DNA from: Georgenia satyanarayanai
Lineage (GTDB): Bacteria; Actinomycetota; Actinomycetes; Actinomycetales; Actinomycetaceae
Direction of reading: 5' to 3'
DNA: 64,000 nt
Assembly: GCF_900116375.1 (NCBI RefSeq)
Contig: NZ_UETB01000010.1
Coordinates: 62,001 to 126,000 of the forward strand
A program made the translations under genes and the position numbers. Positions 53,365 to 62,770 of the stretch are shown here, piece after piece (the first letter of the stretch is position 1; every line of letters begins with the position of its first letter). The notes under the pieces were generated by a model. That model was not told where the DNA came from. It saw only the letters and a program-made list of their open reading frames with translations, and made no database searches.

Positions 53365-54477
53365 TCAGCCTCTTCTGTCCCTCACATCTGAACCCCTAGC
53401 TACGCGCAGACTCTCACCCGTGTGAAAGGGTGGCACGTCATCGAGTTCGTCATACTCGGCCGAGTCGAAGACAATCACGGCGGGTCCGGTTGGCGAGACC
53501 GAGAGCACCTTCCAGAACCTGTCCCATGCGACTGCGACAGTGAGATCTACGAATCCGTGGGGTACGAAATCATCAAAAGTCGTCACCCACTCGGCGCTCC
53601 CGGCTGAGGGGCCCCGCAACTCCAACCTGGTCATGTGGATGTCGGCGAAGACGCGAACATCCGCTAGGCCGACTCGTTCCGCCGCCTCTGCGCCTGTGAC
53701 TCGAAGGCCATGCAGTTCGACGATCTCTATCGGACCGAGGCGAGCCAAGTCGCGAACTGGAGCGCGCCCCTCCCCCGACGCGGATTCAGTAGTGTGTATC
53801 TGAAAACCCATGTCGAAGGTCGCTAGTGCAGCGCCGATTCCCGTACTTTCATCCTCGACTGCGGCCCGCAGCGCATCCTCGGTCCCTTCGAACAACTCCT
53901 GTTCCGCCGGCACGAACGCATTGAGCTGCTCGAGCAAGTCAGCAGTGCCCTTTGCTGTCAGGACTTCGTCACCGAATCGCTGGCCGCAATTGAATCTGAG
54001 ACGACTGTCGTTGGTCGCAAGCACTACAGCCTCGGCATTTCTGCGACTCGCGACCATGTGCTCTACACACGCGAGCACGACGGAGTCCGCAGCACCCGTC
54101 TTAACACCCTGCTTCCGCTCACCCGCCCCAACCTGAAGGACTTGGTCCATGACGCTCTGGCGCCAAAAGGAGTTCGGGGGTGACCAGACTTCGACTGACT
54201 CAGGAATCATCGCCGTTATGCGTTCTGTGAGTGACGCTGTCGGTAGTTGGTCCGCAAGATCGGGGTGCTCATAGAGACCCGGATCAACGATGAACTCCTG
54301 CAGCTGGCTCTGGAGAGTCGCGTATGCCGTGGCTGCGTGTTCTGCCCATTCCCAAATGACGACCTCGGGAACGACAATCCGGGCATCCTCGCCAACGGCG
54401 TCAATCCAGCGCTGCAAAGTCTTCGCGCTGAAGTGCCCACGTCGCAAAGCGTTCGTGTCGAGAACGAGGATCGTCAC
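53365..54477 (-). CDS. PIN-like nuclease-domain protein
   Basis: 370 residues. ILVLDTNALRRGHFSA at the start gives the first PIN aspartate; VVPEVVIWEWAEHA has the next acid, then TGAADSVVLACVEHM and VVLATNDSRLRF complete the usual four-acid set for metal-dependent RNA cleavage (DUF4935-like). The second half (about 210-370) is beta-rich and unassigned; VFADIHMTRLELRG and VAWDRFWKVLSVSP are examples. GTG 54477. No antitoxin-like partner overlaps it. GC is lower than in the core genes, and it sits beside the predicted defence genes. Confidence 0.75.
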   Translation of the reverse strand: MTILVLDTNALRRGHFSAKTLQRWIDAVGEDARIVVPEVVIWEWAEHAATAYATLQSQLQEFIVDPGLYEHPDLADQLPTASLTERITAMIPESVEVWSPPNSFWRQSVMDQVLQVGAGERKQGVKTGAADSVVLACVEHMVASRRNAEAVVLATNDSRLRFNCGQRFGDEVLTAKGTADLLEQLNAFVPAEQELFEGTEDALRAAVEDESTGIGAALATFDMGFQIHTTESASGEGRAPVRDLARLGPIEIVELHGLRVTGAEAAERVGLADVRVFADIHMTRLELRGPSAGSAEWVTTFDDFVPHGFVDLTVAVAWDRFWKVLSVSPTGPAVIVFDSAEYDELDDVPPFHTGESLRVARGSDVRDRRG

Positions 54478-55245
54478 GATGACAGAGTAGCCATGAGTAC
54501 ACGCTCGGCAGTAGCGATCCTGCGCGCATCTTCCGCTAGTCCCTGATCGGTCGCGGCGAGCGGTTCGGACAGATCACCGGCGGATTAGCCCGTCGGGACG
54601 GAACCTCGCGCGCTTCGCTAAGTGCGCGCGCGACCGCCGGGTTGCGACCCCGTCCAGGATCGCGACTCTCGGCATCGACCCTTGGGGAGCTCGAGTTGCG
54701 GAGAACCGCGGCGCCCTGGAGGAAATGGCAAGGGTGTGCCGGTGGCAACATCACCGCAGGGTGCGCTCGAAGTACACCTTCGCAGGCGTAGATGGATTCA
54801 GGGGTGCGATTGTGTCCGAGCGTTGCCGGTCAGTCGCTTAGGGGAGGGATCCGAACGGCGTATCGGTGTCGCTGGTCGCGTAGCACTCCCGGTGAACGGT
54901 GACCGATCGGCCGGCGATGGTCGATTGCCCCAAGGAGGCGCCTCTGGCCACATCCCCACCCGCTCGATGAGCATGATCGCCGCGTGCATGACCGCCGGGG
55001 GGGCCGGAGGCATACCACCACAGGCTTTCCAGAACCGAGGACGTCAGCGTGACGACGTCCGGATAGGGCGCGTACACCCGCGGGTCCCGCTACGGTCGAA
55101 CCGGAGCGGCGAAAGCATCTTCCAGCCCGCGATATGTGCCAAGCCGGCGGAGAGGTCGTCGTACTCCGCAGCCGAGAAGGCCCAACGGCTGGGGGCAAGA
55201 GATCACGGCGGTCTCACCACTCGCCGAAGATCACGGTGATGCGGG
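54478..55245. other. 768-bp gap without an intact gene
   Basis: Lower-GC accessory DNA between the PIN and STAND genes. Apart from the broken reading frame noted at 54838-55190, I see no gene I can support in it. The frames on the plus strand read as low-quality Arg-rich translations. Confidence 0.4.
54838..55190 (-). pseudogene. Possible frameshifted gene remnant
   Basis: Three protein-like pieces follow one another on the minus strand in different frames: AFSAAEYDDLSAGLAHIAGW and SPLRFDRSGTRG, then VYAPYPDVVTLTSSVLESLW, then TVHRECYATSDTDTPFGSLP (the same frame as the second). A run of seven G near 55003 is a likely slip site. No family recognised. Confidence 0.3.
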
Positions 55246-58200
55246 TCATCCCTCCGACGCCCTGTCCATGTGAGACAAGAAGTGCTCGACCGCGGCGCGG
55301 TCGATCGCCAGGCTTTCCACCGAGTGCGGCGACACCGCCAAGACTGTCTGCAACACCCGCCGTTGCTGTCTCTCCGTCAACACTGACTGCCGCCTCAAGA
55401 TGTGCAGCCAGAGGGCCGCTCGCGACGCCGCCGATCCGCTGTCGTCGGCTGTGAGCAGGGCCCGCCGCACGATTTCCGGCAAGGTCGTGGCTGGACACCG
55501 GTCGATCAGCCACCCGAATGTGGCCGCAGCCTCGCGAACACCGGACACGGCCCCGAGTACGTTGGCGGCGCTGCCCCAACGCTCGAGGGCACCCAGCCGC
55601 GAAGCCACGCTGGCGAAGAGGCGGTCACGCACTGGGCCGTCGTGAGGATACAATGGGTCGTCGGCGAACACGCGTAGCCCGTGGTGGGTGTAGGTCCGTC
55701 TTGCACCGGCGACCGTAGTCACTACTGCGAGTTCCTCCTCCTTCATGCCGGCGACCAGGAATGCGGCCAGGCGCGACCACGTGCGTCGGGAGGCGAACGT
55801 CGTCTCTCCCGGCCAGGCTGGGGTGATGAACCCACCAGCGTCGTTCGCGCCTCGGGCGTCCGTCCACTCAGCAGCCCGCAGAATGCCGTCGAGCACGGCC
55901 GCCCGGCTCTCTTGATCGAGCCGCTTCAGGACCTCAGCCGTCATGCGCGGGTATTCAAATGCGTAGCGGGCCAGCCACTCCTTCACGTTGCCCTGCATCG
56001 CACGCCTTGCCGAGAGCAACTCCCGGCTGTTGAGGCCGTCCCAGTTTGCCGGCGGCAGGGACGAGAGGACATGCGCGTACAGCGCGTCGTCGTGGATCTC
56101 CACCCGTAGGTCGTCGAGCTCGCCGCCGGACTGGCGGTACCAAGTGATGGCGAGGTCAAGGGCGGAGGCTCCGCACGGGTGCACATGAGCAGCCCGTACC
56201 AATGCCGTGACGACGTCGGCGGCGATGCTCCTGGGCGCATCCTCCACACCGGACGCCAAGCACAGGACCAGTTCCACACGCAGCCAGTCGCTCTGCACCG
56301 CGGTCATCAGGTCCCACAGCTCAGCCAGCGTGCGCGGAGCGTGTGCGGCAGCACCCAGAAGTGCGACCGCGTCGTCGGAGTCCCGCGCCCCACGCCCCGC
56401 CGCCTGGCTGGTGCCGAACCGGAGACCTGCGACCACCGCAGCGTCGTCCGGACCGAGCGAAGCGCGTGCGCTAAGGACGATGTCTCGGGTCCTGGGCGGA
56501 ATCGTCGCGCCTTGCTCCAGGGCGGCGGTCACGATGTCGCGAACGCAGTCTGCTGTCATCGGGAACAAGTGCCGATCGAGCAGTTCGTCCGGCTCGTGGG
56601 CCGGATCGGTCACGAGCGCTGCCGCCACGGGGACTTGGCGAGCCCTCCAGAGGATCTGAAGGGCAGCTCGCCGCAGCGCTCGCGGCAGCGTTGCATATCC
56701 CCACATGTCCTCCGTCGATGCGGGATCCAACATGATGGGTGAGCCGGGAGGACCGGTTAGCAGTCGAGCAATGACGGCTAACCGCCACCCCTCGCGCGCT
56801 GGCAGGCCCATGACGGACTCTCGAAGTGTCGCGTACTCCTGAAGCGCTTGGATTTCCTCATCACGTCGGTCGGCGGCAGTCTCGAAGTCCTGACTGTCGA
56901 TCGCCGCCTCTTTCTCGATTCTCAGGCGCATGATTGCGTCTGAGAGCGCCCCGGCTCGTTCCGTCAGTTCTGCCCCCGTACGGGCCACCTCCGCGATTCG
57001 CCTTATGGTAGCGAAACTTGTAAGCCACTCCCCGGCCCAGTTCGCCGTCGCCAGGACCCGAGACAGCTGCCCGGGCCGGGCCTCTTCGCCCCCGAGCCGT
57101 GCATAGCCGATAACGGCGTCGATCACCTTTGGCACGGATTTTCCGACCACGCGTGAGACCGAACCTGCTGAGAAGTGCGTCGCGAGGAGCGACAGTGAGC
57201 TCGCATCCGCCTGACACAGCGCCCGCCAAACCAGGTCCGAGTCATCAGCCGTCGGATCGAGGTCGATGGCAAGCAACCGAGAGACACCGACGGCCGTCGC
57301 GTTCCGCACCGCTGCCTCGATGTCCGCGGCCCCCAGGGCAGCCACGTGCCGAACGAGGCGTCCGAGTCGCTGCTCGGGCTCCGCCAGCTCCACCCCGACG
57401 CTGTGCGCCAGCTCGAGGCCTCGTCTGATGCCGAGAATCGGGAGCATTTCACCCATCACCGCTTCTCGGGCCGGAGCCTCTTCGCCCGTGGCGGCGAGGT
57501 CGAGATAGCGGCGCAGATCGCCCGTCGTCCACACACCATGGTCGATCAGGCGAGCCACCAGCTCTGGTTGAGGGAGCTTTTCAGCCGAGGCAGTAGCAAG
57601 GAGTTCGGCCGAGCAGGCAAGTCGTTCCCGAGTCCATTGCAGAGGCTGTCCGGCGGACAGTGCCCGCTCATGGTCGGCGTCGATCCGTTGGGCGAGCTCC
57701 CGCAACGATGTCTGCCTGCTCATGCTATCCGTGCTGCTCACCGCCGCGTATCGAGGGTCGAGCAGAACGGTCCAGTGCGCCGTCGGTGCGTCTGCTCGCC
57801 GGAGGTGCTCGGTCAGGTGCACACCGAGGTAGGCGTCCAACGCGTGAACCTGCTCGCCGATGGCGCCTCGAGCAAAGGCGATAACGCCCTCGTCATACGC
57901 GGTGAGATCACCGTCGTCCGACAGACGAGCGCGCCTGACCTCAGCCAATCGCTCGTGCGCGAGAGCGTACGTGAGGCCTGACCGCGTGACGATGATCCAC
58001 CGCCGCAGGTCGTCGAGCGCGACGTCCAGGTCGTCGCCGTCGATGGGACCGAAAAGCCGAGCGAGATCGAGCAGCTGTCGGCGTGACAACGGTGCAAAGG
58101 CCACGGCCAGCAGATCGAGGACCCGGCGGACCACCTTCTGCCGAGCACCCAGCGGTCCGCCCCAGAGCAGTTCCTGATCGCGCCACCATCGATCGAGATA

Positions 58201-59670
58201 CCCCTCCAGTCCCGGAGGGCCCGGCATTGTGAGCACCATCCGGAGCCAACGGGCACGGTCCGGCGCGTGCTGCAGGTCTCTGGCGTACAGGGCGACGCTG
58301 AGCGGATCGCCGCCGGCCAGCGCAGCGATGCCTCTCGTCGCTTCATCGTGTTCCGCACTTTCCAACGGCGGCTGGATGTCGCCCAGCACCTCACGAACGT
58401 CACGGGTCCGGAATGGGGCGAGAGTGTGCTCCGAGACGCTCCTGGGGTCCCAACCCAAGGTGCTCAACCAGCCGGCCGGATCGGGGCGATCGCTCGTGCT
58501 GCGCGCGCTCACGACCAGGACGGCGTAAGGCGACAGCGGGAACATGCCGGGCGCCACATCCCAGCCTTGGGCTTCGTCTAACCCATCGATGATGAGAACA
58601 AGTCGACGGCCAGGTTCGCCGCGCCCCGTGAGCAAGTCCACGACCCGGTCGCGAAGTTCCGCGGGTGGGCAGTCGAGCGCCGTCTTGACATCGTGTCCTC
58701 GGGCGTGCGCGAGGCGGCCTACCAGCGCGCGAAGCACAACCTCTTCCCGGGCCAACCCGTACCGAATGGCGACCGGCACCACGACGACGTCCGCCGACGC
58801 GCTCTTCATGAGGCGGTCGGCAAGCCTGGCCAGCAGCATTGACTTTCCCCGACCCGCCGGTGCGACGATGATGTGCCCAGCTGGACCGGACGGGTCGAGG
58901 ACCGCATCGTGGAGCTCCGTCAGGAGGGCGGACCTTCCACCAAAGGGAATGTGGCGGTCACCGGTGCCGACGTGATCTCGCAGGTAGGCGCCGATCGGCC
59001 CCGCTGAGGGAAGCGCCGGCATGGCGGCCGCTCGGAGAACAGGCCAGAGTTCGATCGCCACCGACGCGGGGATTGCATACAAGACCCCGGCATTACCTAC
59101 CTCTTCGTTCGTCGGCATCCAGTACACGATGCCTGCCACCGTGGGCGGACCCACCGTGCCGCGCGGGCTCACGAGGATCGCAGGCCCACCGCTGAAGCCG
59201 TGCATGTTCTTTCCCGCGGCCGACTCAGGAGAGAAAAGACGGAGTACTGGGCGGCCGTGCAGCGTGACGACGTCACTGACCGTCGCAGTGACGACATCGA
59301 GGTCGTGTTCGGAGGGGCGCCACATACCCCAGCCGTACACGCGGATCGCCGTCTCAGGATCGACATCGGGGACGAGAGCCAAGGCTGGCAGCGCGTCGAA
59401 ATCCTCAGGTACGTCGACAAGGTCAATGAGCGCTAGGTCGTGACCATCGTCCGCCGCGAGCCGGCCATGCACACACCGACCGTCACTGAGGAAGAGCTTG
59501 AGCAGTTCTGCGCGCCCCTCGTCAGGAACCACATGGAGCGCCGTCAGCGCATGATCGCGGCTGACGATCGTCGCGGACCCGTCGAAGAGCCGCGCGACTG
59601 CCGGGCCCGGGCGGTGTGCCCCGGGAGCCGGGACGTACGCGGACACGCTCATTCCGCGGTACGGCTCCAC
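55246..59670 (-). CDS. Trypsin-STAND NTPase, predicted conflict/antiphage protein
   Basis: 1474 residues. An N-terminal trypsin-like protease has a full triad: His46 in LTALHVV, Asp78 in DDGHDLALIDL and Ser160 in MHGFSGGPAIL. A STAND/NACHT-type P-loop NTPase follows: Walker A VAPAGRGKSMLLARL (about 269-283), Walker B RLVLIIDGLDEAQ (about 357-369), then ALAGGDPLSVALYARDL and a winged-helix-like part. The C-terminal 900 residues are helical repeats for target sensing, with a UVR-like segment AAIDSQDFETAADRRDEEIQ near residue 918. Such STAND proteins detect an invader and unleash the effector protease. The neighbour that overlaps it by 22 bp encodes its Trypco1 partner. The trigger is unknown. 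Confidence 0.85.
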   Translation of the reverse strand: MEPYRGMSVSAYVPAPGAHRPGPAVARLFDGSATIVSRDHALTALHVVPDEGRAELLKLFLSDGRCVHGRLAADDGHDLALIDLVDVPEDFDALPALALVPDVDPETAIRVYGWGMWRPSEHDLDVVTATVSDVVTLHGRPVLRLFSPESAAGKNMHGFSGGPAILVSPRGTVGPPTVAGIVYWMPTNEEVGNAGVLYAIPASVAIELWPVLRAAAMPALPSAGPIGAYLRDHVGTGDRHIPFGGRSALLTELHDAVLDPSGPAGHIIVAPAGRGKSMLLARLADRLMKSASADVVVVPVAIRYGLAREEVVLRALVGRLAHARGHDVKTALDCPPAELRDRVVDLLTGRGEPGRRLVLIIDGLDEAQGWDVAPGMFPLSPYAVLVVSARSTSDRPDPAGWLSTLGWDPRSVSEHTLAPFRTRDVREVLGDIQPPLESAEHDEATRGIAALAGGDPLSVALYARDLQHAPDRARWLRMVLTMPGPPGLEGYLDRWWRDQELLWGGPLGARQKVVRRVLDLLAVAFAPLSRRQLLDLARLFGPIDGDDLDVALDDLRRWIIVTRSGLTYALAHERLAEVRRARLSDDGDLTAYDEGVIAFARGAIGEQVHALDAYLGVHLTEHLRRADAPTAHWTVLLDPRYAAVSSTDSMSRQTSLRELAQRIDADHERALSAGQPLQWTRERLACSAELLATASAEKLPQPELVARLIDHGVWTTGDLRRYLDLAATGEEAPAREAVMGEMLPILGIRRGLELAHSVGVELAEPEQRLGRLVRHVAALGAADIEAAVRNATAVGVSRLLAIDLDPTADDSDLVWRALCQADASSLSLLATHFSAGSVSRVVGKSVPKVIDAVIGYARLGGEEARPGQLSRVLATANWAGEWLTSFATIRRIAEVARTGAELTERAGALSDAIMRLRIEKEAAIDSQDFETAADRRDEEIQALQEYATLRESVMGLPAREGWRLAVIARLLTGPPGSPIMLDPASTEDMWGYATLPRALRRAALQILWRARQVPVAAALVTDPAHEPDELLDRHLFPMTADCVRDIVTAALEQGATIPPRTRDIVLSARASLGPDDAAVVAGLRFGTSQAAGRGARDSDDAVALLGAAAHAPRTLAELWDLMTAVQSDWLRVELVLCLASGVEDAPRSIAADVVTALVRAAHVHPCGASALDLAITWYRQSGGELDDLRVEIHDDALYAHVLSSLPPANWDGLNSRELLSARRAMQGNVKEWLARYAFEYPRMTAEVLKRLDQESRAAVLDGILRAAEWTDARGANDAGGFITPAWPGETTFASRRTWSRLAAFLVAGMKEEELAVVTTVAGARRTYTHHGLRVFADDPLYPHDGPVRDRLFASVASRLGALERWGSAANVLGAVSGVREAAATFGWLIDRCPATTLPEIVRRALLTADDSGSAASRAALWLHILRRQSVLTERQQRRVLQTVLAVSPHSVESLAIDRAAVEHFLSHMDRASEG

Positions 59671-60029
59671 CTCAACGAAATCTCAAATCCCGCACTCGCC
59701 TTCGTCCGGGCAATGATCACACCGGCTTCCGCCTCGAGATCTGCAGAGAAACCGAGTGTGACGTCCTCAAGGTGCCAACGAAGCTCCGCCCCGTCCCCCG
59801 GCTGAGCCGTTTCCGGCGCAGTCAGGTCGGCGTCTAGTCTTCGATGAATGCGCCGAGCCACCTCCCCGATGGCGTCAGTGAGCTCGTCGATCCGGTCGGC
59901 CAACTTCTCGGTCGTTGACCCACCGGACAGCATCCCTTCGCGACCCGGCTTGGGCCGTACCTGCACTGAAATATCAGTCAATCGTCGCTCCAAGCACTCC
60001 ATCGGGCTTGTCCCCGTCTGAGTTTCCAT
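59649..60029 (-). CDS. Trypco1-type trypsin-co-occurring domain protein
   Basis: 126 residues. A helical middle (KLADRIDELTDAIGEVARRI) is followed by the beta-sheet ending RWHLEDVTLGFSADLEAEAG and SAGFEISLRWSR, which matches my memory of the Trypco1 domain seen beside trypsin/STAND conflict genes. Its stop overlaps the protease-STAND start by 22 bp, so they are co-translated, this gene first. Probably a regulator or adaptor of the protease. Identity rests on pattern and context. Confidence 0.65.
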   Translation of the reverse strand: METQTGTSPMECLERRLTDISVQVRPKPGREGMLSGGSTTEKLADRIDELTDAIGEVARRIHRRLDADLTAPETAQPGDGAELRWHLEDVTLGFSADLEAEAGVIIARTKASAGFEISLRWSRTAE

Positions 60030-60251
60030 ACTATCGACCAGTCTAGGCGCGCGATAGCGAACTTGTCGGGGTCCATGACGCGAGGGCGATCACCGGTGCG
60101 CCCTTGCACCCGGCCGGCCATCATGCGTAGTTGAGTCCCCGATAGTGGTGTAGCGCGGTCGCCGAGCTCGTCGTGGTTGTAGACGTAGACGCGGCCACCG
60201 CGTGCTCCTTCGAGTGAACCTCTCACAGCACCCTCGAACGGAGTCATCACG

Positions 60252-60813
60252 ATGACCGCTCCTCACATTGTCGACCCTGGCGGCCTGCTCGGTGAAGCCC
60301 TGGCCGAGGCCAGCCCAGATCTCATGCGCTCGCTGCTGCAGACCGTGATTAACGCGCTGCTGTCGGCCGATGCCGATGCGGTGGTCGGCGCCGAGTACGG
60401 GCGCCCGACGCCGGGCCGTGTGACCCAGCGCAACGGCTATCGTCACCGCGACCTGGACACCCGCGTGGGGACCATCGACGTCGCGGTCCCCAAGCTGCGG
60501 AAGGGCACCTACTTCCCCGAGTGGCTCCTGGAGCGCCGCAAACGAGCCGAGTCCGCGCTGATCACCGTGGTTGCGGACTGCTACCTCGCCGGGGTCTCCA
60601 CCCGGCGGGTGGACAAGCTCGTCAAGCAGCTCAGGATCGACTCCCTGTCCAAGTCCCAGGTCCTGCGGATGGCCGCCGCCTGGACCAAGATCGTCGAGGA
60701 GTTCCGCCACCGGCCCCTGAGCGAGGCCGGCCCGTTCACCTTCGTCGCCGCTGACGCGCTGACCATGAAGGTCCGCGAGGGCGGCCGCGTGATCAACGCG
60801 GTCGGGCTGCTGG
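60252..60813 (+). mobile_element. Truncated IS256-family transposase
   Basis: About 187 residues match the mutator-type transposase N-terminus: LMRSLLQTVINALLSADADA, RNGYRHRDLDTRVGTIDVAV, PKLRKGTYFPEWLLERRKR, ALITVVADCYLAGVSTRRVD, VAADALTMKVREGGRVINA. Homology stops after VGLLA, where TGVN and the catalytic half should follow. The upstream bases (GAGTGAACCTCTCACAGCAC) resemble an IS256 end. Non-functional fragment. Confidence 0.85.
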
Positions 60814-60858
60814 CTACAAGCAAAGCCCGGTGTACACCCGTGCTGGTAACGTCCGAAG

Positions 60859-61503
60859 ATGGATGACGATCAAGCGCCACGCTTGCGACGCGAACTCGTC
60901 GCGGCCCTCGCCGTGGCATTTGCGCAGTTCGGGGCATCCTCCCGAAAGTTGGCGAACTCGGCTGCTACGGACTCGATCTATCGGCCGCGCGTTATGGCAT
61001 CTGGGCTCGTGGCTGGGATCGGGTGTGAGCTCTTACAGGGAATCGCAGCGCTCGCGGCGGCCCGATGCGCCTACGCAGGATCCGCTCTGGTGCGACAGCT
61101 CGTGGAGATCGAGTACCTGTCCTGGGCCGTGTCAGAGGATCCGGATGACGCGATCGACTGGTTGAGGGCTGACCGCTCCCGTCGGCTCGACAGGTGGCAG
61201 CCAGGAAAGATCCGTGGGCGCGCAGCGGGCAGATTTCCGAACTCCGACTACCGCGATCACTGTGAGGTGGGTGGGCACCCGGTCGCAGAAACAGCGCCCG
61301 CGATTCTGGACAACCGGGAGCAATGGGTCGAGGTGTCACTTTACGAGGCTTGTCACCACGGGAGTGCAGCGTGGCACTACCTATTGCGAGCATTCAGTGA
61401 CATGGGTACCCCGCTTCCGATCGACGAGGCGCATGCGGCGGTCGATCGGTTGTACGAAGCATGGAGGGCCAGCGATCCTCTCGTCCGGAACAGGTCGACC
61501 TGA
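60859..61503 (+). CDS. Hypothetical protein in mobile DNA
   Basis: 214 residues, helical. LVAGIGCELLQGIAALAAAR and YAGSALVRQLVEIEYLSWAV suggest a helical bundle; LYEACHHGSAAWHYLLRAFS follows. It looks like the DUF5677-type family of proteins of unknown role, but I am not sure. ATG 60859 lies just after the IS256 break point. Codon use is less GC-biased than in core genes, pointing to transfer. Confidence 0.6.
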   Translation: MDDDQAPRLRRELVAALAVAFAQFGASSRKLANSAATDSIYRPRVMASGLVAGIGCELLQGIAALAAARCAYAGSALVRQLVEIEYLSWAVSEDPDDAIDWLRADRSRRLDRWQPGKIRGRAAGRFPNSDYRDHCEVGGHPVAETAPAILDNREQWVEVSLYEACHHGSAAWHYLLRAFSDMGTPLPIDEAHAAVDRLYEAWRASDPLVRNRST

Positions 61504-61568
61504 GGTAGCCGATAGGTCGCCCAAACCCCCGTCAGCGTGCGCACGCTCCGGCCCCTGGCAGCGACCGC

Positions 61569-61742
61569 CTGCTCGAGGCCGGCGTGAGTATCAAGGTTGT
61601 GAACTCCATGCTCGGCCACGGAGACATACAGGTGCCAGTGGACGTCTACGGTCACGTATCCGACCAGGTGGCTGTAGCAGCCATGAACACCCTGTCGGCG
61701 CTTCTTCAAGAGCGCCCCCACTCGCCGCGCGACGACCAGTAG
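61569..61742 (+). pseudogene. C-terminal end of a tyrosine recombinase (integrase)
   Basis: 58 codons read LLEAGVSIKVVNSMLGHGDI then VDVYGHVSDQVAVAAMNTL and a stop. LGHGDI (the LGH motif histidine region) and the VYGH tyrosine with its histidine are the end of a phage-type integrase. No upstream part of the catalytic domain is found in any frame. A leftover of an integrated element. Confidence 0.8.
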
Positions 61743-61958
61743 TTCGGTTCAGTTCTCACCGCCGTGGGAAGTGGTACCGATACCGCCCCGGCACAGCGAG
61801 GCATCCAGGTGCTCAGCCGCGATCGCAGCACCAGATCGTCGGCCCTCCTCGGAGTCCTCCGCAGCGTGTCCACTACCCCGCTGGGGTCAACGCGGGTGAC
61901 ACAAACAGAAGAGCCGTCAGGATGTCCGCCGGACGGCCCCTCCGAACTGCTACTTCTC

Positions 61959-61983
61959 TGGTGGGCGATACTGGGATCGAACC
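61959..61983 (-). other. tRNA 3-prime end fragment, probable attachment site
   Basis: On the minus strand GGTTCGATCCCAGTATCGCC followed by CACCA has a T-loop (TTCGATC) and an acceptor 3-prime strand with CCA. It is what I recall of the tRNA-Val(CAC) end. The anticodon and D arms are absent, so it is not a gene. It lies 217 bp after the integrase remnant, as expected for an att core left by an integrative element. Confidence 0.6.
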
Positions 61984-62149
61984 TGATACCTGTAGCTCGC
62001 TCACCTGCATCTTTGCTGCCTCTGGAACCTCCGTGGGCCCCTGGTGGGCCTACGTCTCGGATCGTTACCGAGCGCGAAGTCGCCGGACTGGTGTTCCCAC
62101 GCACAGTGTGCGCTAGAACTGTTCTCAGTCTACCGCGGAGATTCGACTG

Positions 62150-62770
62150 TCAGGCCTTCCGCGGGGTACTGGGCGCCAAGGTGGTGATCTGCAAACCGGC
62201 CGACCCGGACGCAAGGACATGGTCGAGCGCCTGCACGACTACCTCGAGCGGTCCTTCCTGCCCGGACGCAGGTTCAGCTCCCCGGCGGACTTCAACGCCC
62301 AGCTGACCGGGTTCTTTGCCCGGGCCAACGGACGGCAGATGCGGGTGCTAAGCCGCGCCCCGGCCGACCGGCTGGCCGCCGACCTGGGCGCGATGCTCCC
62401 GCTGCCACCGGTTCCTCCGCAGGTCGGATGGCATCACTCGACGCGGCTGCCGCGCGATCACTACATCCGTCTGGACGCCAACGACTACTCGGTGCACCCT
62501 CGGCGATCGGGCGACGGATCTACATCCACGCCGACCTGGACCGCATCTGGGCCACCTTCGAGGGAGCGATCGTACCGACCACGAACGCCTCTGGGCCCGC
62601 CACCAGACAACCACCGACTACAAGCACCTCGTGGCCGCGAAGCGGCTGCCGCCGCGGACGGGCCGACCTGCTGGCCCTACTCCCCGACGCGGCCACCGGT
62701 GAGGTCGTCGAGATCCGAGCACTGAGCGACTACGACGGCGCCCTGGCCTGGTCGATGAGGAGGCCGGCTG
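62150..62770 (+). pseudogene. IS21-family IstA transposase fragment, frameshifted
   Basis: C-terminal part of IstA split over at least four frame changes: AFRGVLGAKVVICKPADPDA, then MVERLHDYLERSFLPGRRFS and ARANGRQMRVLSRAPADRLA, then AIGRRIYIHADLDRIWATFE, then HERLWARHQTTTDYKHLVAA, then RGRADLLALLPDAATGEVVE. The N-terminal catalytic half is missing. Confidence 0.8.

Noticed and set aside
54622-55239. 205-codon plus-strand frame
   Set aside because: Arg/Gly-rich, no ribosome-binding site, no conserved pattern; the minus strand reads better here.
59978-60250. Minus-strand frame of 90 codons upstream of Trypco1 (GGRVYVYNHDELGDRATPLS looks protein-like)
   Set aside because: It overlaps the Trypco1 start and runs into the IS256 end. 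It may be a truncated gene piece, but start, stop and family are unsupported.
61959-61983. tRNA gene
   Set aside because: Only the T-loop and acceptor 3-prime strand are present; no anticodon arm or 5-prime acceptor strand can be folded.
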